From Cystobasidium ongulense (taxonomy: Eukaryota; Basidiomycota; Cystobasidiomycetes; Cystobasidiales; Cystobasidiaceae), in NCBI GenBank assembly GCA_022835595.1, contig BQUP01000002.1:2218534-2282533 (forward strand): a stretch of DNA of 64,000 bases, read 5' to 3'. Position 1 is the stretch's first letter, and every line of letters begins with the position of its first letter. Positions 60,110 through 64,000 of this stretch are shown one piece after another. The notes below the pieces were generated by a model. That model had not been told where the DNA came from. It worked only from the letters and a program-made list of their open reading frames with translations, and searched no databases. A program made the position numbers and the translations under genes.

Positions 60110-62620
60110 TCATGCCTGATGGCGAGAGTCCTTCTGTTTGGCATGGAAAAGCTCCATAGGTGCGTCAATCTTGTAGTGCATTGTGGCTGACAGGTTGGGA
60201 AGTAAGAAGCACAAAATGACGGCCACAACGCCGAAGGGTACCGCGATGATGTAGATAATCCTAAAGCTGTCGGCGAGTGCTCTCTCAGCAGCGGCCGCGC
60301 CAGCTGCGATAATGTCCGGCGTAACGCCCGGGATGGAGGCTACATTGGGGGCCTTTGAGGCCATCGCGCCGACAAATGCTTGGACGGATGAAGAGGGTAG
60401 ACCTGCAGATATTGCTGCTTCGGCAATATAGCTGGGAAGCTTTGCAGCGATGCTTGTATTGAGAGCGGCTCCATAGATAGCAGTGAAGGAGGACGCAGCA
60501 ACTGCACGCGCCGAGGTGACGACGGCTGTCGACGTAGCGATCAAATGATGAGGTGTTGACAGCTGAACACCAGCGATTATGAGCACCAGGGGAGATCCGA
60601 AGCCTAAGCCGGCCAAGCCGTTGAAGATGATAGCTCTAGTAGACTGGCCTGGTTGACTGCAAGCGAGACCGACTGCGGCCAGTGAGAGCACAAACAACAC
60701 GAAGTCAGCGTGTCCTACCTACTGGGTGTAAGTCCGAGTGCTTATAGTACTCACCGAGGCCCGCTGTGTACAGTGCGAAGCCAAATGCAAGAGGTTTGCG
60801 AATAGCGCGAAACTTGCTCGACCAATAGCCATAGAACATGGTGCTAATGCCAGCGCAAATCCAGAAAGGTGTACCGCGAAGGGAGACCAAGAACGGATCC
60901 TGTTCATAGAGAGCAGCGGTGCTATTTTGGCAGTGAATTCGCGCAATACCACCTTCGTCAGCACTCAATGAGTACTGTTTGTCTAGTCTGGCCATGCTCA
61001 CAGGGCGGGGTAGAAAAGTATGATGGGGAACAGTTGTATGCCCTCGATAAAGATCAGCGCAACGCATATAGCAAATGTGCGCCCGCTTCGGAATAGATCA
61101 TGGTGTAAGATGCCGACGGTATTGACTATACAAAGGGAGGACCAATATTAGTTCTGCCAGGTATTTGACTGGTATTCAAGCAATGCGGGCTACTCACACT
61201 TCCATTCGTAGATGCCGAAAGCGATGAGGCCAATGCTTCCTACCACCAGAGTCACAACTACGCGAGCATTGGTCCAAGCCCATGGGGCATCGCCCAAGCT
61301 GAGACCCGCTAGCAATACGGTGAGACCGAGCGTGAGCTGTACGACGAGTAAATTCAGTTTGACGACCACAATTCCATGTATCTGTCATCGATATCTACCA
61401 GGACCATGCCGGGGATGTCCAAGCGAGCCAGCTTTTGCCAGAAAGACAGGCCGTCCAGGCGAGTGTGTCGTTTCGGTGGCTTGTACCCAAAGATAATCAG
61501 GATACAGGTCGTAGCCCAGATTGCCATTTGACAGTACTGAAGGCGAAGAATAGTTTACTTAAGTGCACTCCATCGGCGGTCGGAATGAACGGCAAGCTCA
61601 CGAAGTAGTGCCTCCAGCCATTGGCAGGAGAGCGCTTCGTAAGGGCGCCAGCGATTCTACAACAGCAAGGGAGTGTCAGTCAATATACGATGACTCTGGC
61701 TTAGCTTATACCTCTTGATCTTACAGTGGGCCTCCAACAGCAGCAGTCGATGCAGCAATGTTCATGAGTGCCTGTACCACTGCAAGAATGAGTAGGCAGA
61801 AGTCCATGTCAGCTGGCGTTTCGCAGTATTACGCAAAAGACAGAACAAACTTGGTCTCCATCGCCGGGGCAAGACCTATATTGAGACAGCAGAGCCTTTA
61901 GCCGCAAGACTTGAAACGCTTCTGGCTGAGGAACCCACCTCGGACGGGATGCAATAAGCTAGAGGGACGGTAGCGAACCCAAAGCCAATGAGTATCTGCG
62001 CCCCAATCACACCATATATATTGTGGACATTGGCGGCGACTGCGGCACCAACAGTAGCGAGAGCACAAGGGACGGTAAGCCAGATCTTGCGAGATTGATA
62101 GGTGTCAGAAGCGAATGCCTGTGAAATGGAGCGAATGTCAGAACGGCCTGGAGCAGAGTTAGGGTGGGCGTGACATTCATATAGAGGACCCAAGACAGCT
62201 TGTATGAGAGCGGTTGCGTTTGGGACCCAGTTTTGCTGAGTTGTTCCATTCGTCGCTGCGGCAATGTAGGAGAGCTGATAAAAGCCAGCCATCAGAGACT
62301 GGAGGTGCAACTTCTTCTCTCCCGTCCCAACTACTCACAATAGCCGGAGTACCCGTAAGGGCAAAGACCTGCACAAAGTTAAGAGCAAAGAGCGCTCCTA
62401 TGGCGAGCCAAGTGCGCGCATGGAGCTCGGGCTCTTCCTCGACGACCTCGTCTGCGCCTTCGTCGCCGCCGGGACCAACACTGCTGGCTGCTGGAGGAAA
62501 GCTAAGGCCACTCTTTTCTTCACCACCTTTGGCGTCGTCGACGGGGCTGTCAGGTCGCTCGGCCTCGATAGCAGCTGCTGGGTGGTGTCCGGCCAAAGTA
62601 CTGGAAGGCGCTGCCATCAT
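60110..62620 (-). CDS. MFS transporter, TRI12/siderophore-iron type (DHA-like, 14 helices)
   Basis: Minus-strand exons 62620-62339, 62274-61939, 61875-61851, 61779-61725, 61656-61602, 61536-61399, 61336-61198, 61125-61002, 60963-60755 and 60672-60110 give 641 residues. A 65-residue acidic tail precedes about 14 membrane helices. Family motifs: NWVPNATALIQAVLGPL, SDTYQSRK, GFGFATVPLAYCIPSE, VLPRRWRPMVQA, NGWRHYF, GYKPPKRHTRLDGLSFWQK, EWKFNTVGILHHDLF, and FYGYWSSKFRAIRKPL. This is the TRI12 efflux group that exports mycotoxins and other small molecules. Between GPLY and AFASDTYQSRK lies a 20-residue insertion that looks like a retained former intron (62178-62119). One intron is only 38 nt (61001-60964). 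Divergent from the amidase. Confidence 0.9.
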
Positions 62621-63106
62621 GGACGGTGCTTGGTGTGGCCAAAGTGGAGTTCGCCGCCTGCGATAGACTGACTAGCAATTATCAAGGGAAAAGAGCGAGC
62701 GCAACAAGCAAGCAGCGTAACTCTAAGGCTTATCACGACGACCTGCAGCCCATGGAACTCGTTTATCAGCTATCTCTCCTAATGGGCGGCCGCACCGGTG
62801 CACGTCGGTCCACACCGGTCATGGGCGCCGACCACTTACTGCAGACGGGGAATACGATCTGCACATGATGCGGGTCTATCAAGCACATCCTCGGCACTCA
62901 GCACCGCGGGCGCACAACTGCGGCCGACAGCAGTGGCTCAGAAGGCAGCGATACGGTCTGCCTCTGTGGACTCTCCGAATTCTCTGTCTCGCAGAGGAAA
63001 TCAAGAGACGGATTGGCTCTGCGACCATTTACTTGCTCATAGATATTCCTTGCTACACACGCAGATCTAGTCGTGAATAGGCGATCCCAACCGTCTACGG
63101 GCCAGA
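62621..63106. promoter_or_regulatory. Divergent promoter region between MFS transporter and amidase
   Basis: 486 bases shared by two outward-facing genes, suggesting co-regulation. It contains GC-rich dyads such as CCGGTGCACGTCGG and CACACCGGTC near 62794-62822, and CGGCCGACAG at 62920-62929; CGG triplets of this kind are typical Zn2Cys6 targets, but pairing and spacing cannot be proved by eye. Confidence 0.45.
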
Positions 63107-64000
63107 ATGGTCTTTGCGCCTCACCATGAAACCTTGCCGCACGTTACCAAGGACAACTGGCGCGAGCTGGCGGCGCAGAAGAACAAGGAAGCCTACAATA
63201 AGATCCCAAAGGATTGGCTCCTTCCAGAAGGCAAGTATGACGACCTGGTCAATGTGCTGAGTGTTCCCGCAGACTGCGGTATTCTGGCACCCGTGGAATT
63301 GGACATCACCGCAATAGACGATGCGAAGTCGGTAAGGAGGACAATGACCTTTAGGGCTTCCGGCAAGAGGAGGGCTAATTGACAAAAACTGTGGCAGCTT
63401 GCTGCACGCATTGCCGAAAAGCAATATACATCGGTTCAGGTGGCCACTGCCTACTGTAAACGCGCTGCCATCGCTCACCAGCTATGTAACTGTGAGTTCG
63501 TCTGTCAGCGACGTGGGCTTAAACATTTTCCTGAGTAATTGGGTTTGTTTTAGGTTTGACAGAGGTAATGTTCGATATGGCCCTCACTCGCGCACACGAG
63601 CTCGATGCTTATCTCTACGACACTGGCAAAACTGTGTACGCCCTGCTACTTGCGATTGTGCTCTGAGATGATCTCCGTTGAAGTCCACTACCGCAGCGGA
63701 CCCTTGCACGGGATACCGGTCTCCCTCAAGGATCAGTTCGATATTCAAGGTGTCGAGCTTACAATGGGCTACGCCGGATACCTCGGCAGAATCTCTACGG
63801 TCAATTCCTCCTTGGTCGATCTTCTGCTTGCTGCTGGGGCTATACTATATGTTCGTACAAATGTGCCGCAAACTCTGATGGTATGTTCCCACGGCTACGC
63901 GCCACCGTCAAGGGAGAATTGTACTAAGGTGATCATTGATTTCGCTAAAGATGGGAGACACCTTCAATCACGTCTTTGGCAGAACTCATAACCCTTGGAA
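63107..64000 (+). CDS. Amidase (amidase-signature family, acetamidase-like), 3' end outside window
   Basis: Hydrolyses a carboxamide to acid and ammonia. Exons 63107-63331, 63398-63491, 63554-63635, 63697-63880 and 63951 onward; the gene runs off the window after about 210 residues of an expected 530-560. Motifs: LAARIAEKQYTSVQVATAYCKRAAIAHQL, CLTEVMFDMAL, GKTVGPLHGIPVSLKDQ with the catalytic lysine, GYAGYLG, and YVRTNVPQTLM joined to GDTFNHVFGRTHNPW. This matches fungal AmdS-type amidases. The Ser-cis-Ser pair lies outside the window, so activity cannot be judged. Shares a promoter region with the MFS transporter, which fits a common catabolic role. Confidence 0.92.

Overview
The window is nuclear DNA of an intron-rich fungus, most likely a basidiomycete. 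The evidence is genes cut by many 50-80 nt GT-AG introns, a CPL1-like secreted protein, a 1510-residue HMG-CoA reductase with a long N-terminal membrane region, CYP51, Tps1, a GPI-anchored chitin deacetylase and a Zn2Cys6 regulator. An Ustilaginomycotina/Exobasidiomycetes-type genome is my guess; nothing here fixes the genus. No tRNA, rRNA, CRISPR array or intact transposon was recognised. Exon-intron models were built by eye from frame continuity, splice signals and family motifs. Summed exon lengths divide by three for all complete spliced genes except the RRM gene.

Region 1 (1-49 kb) is ordinary core genome. In order: Rho-family GTPase (5' end outside), a DUF1826-like protein, a small unknown protein, an LTE1-type RasGEF, a coiled-coil protein divergent from UBP6, two tandem paralogous F-box-like proteins, a GPH-type sugar transporter, an AVT3-type vacuolar amino-acid transporter, an unknown nuclear-looking protein, chitin deacetylase, trehalose-6-phosphate synthase, CYP51/ERG11, an RRM protein, a seven-helix membrane protein, HMG-CoA reductase, and a cysteine-rich secreted CPL1-like protein. 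Two key sterol enzymes (HMG-CoA reductase and CYP51) lie about 6.5 kb apart, and three cell-wall, stress or membrane genes (chitin deacetylase, Tps1, CYP51) sit in a row.

Region 2 (49.7-64 kb) looks accessory. Three broken copies of the 3' part of a cytochrome c1 gene (49.7, 55.7 and 59.4 kb) and an AT-rich palindromic minisatellite (59.5-59.9 kb) are interleaved with a compact set of genes: a Zn2Cys6 transcription factor convergent with an HpcH/HpaI-type aldolase, a type-B carboxylesterase, a TRI12-type MFS transporter and, divergent from it, an amidase cut by the window end. Regulator, efflux/uptake pump, ester- and amide-cleaving enzymes and a C-C lyase together suggest a catabolic or detoxification cluster that was assembled or moved with segmental duplication. 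Its genes are unusually rich in GC-AG introns, and the transporter carries what looks like a former intron now read as protein.

The best candidates for something undescribed are this cluster with its repeated cytochrome c1 fragments, the palindromic minisatellite, and the in-frame fossil intron in the transporter.
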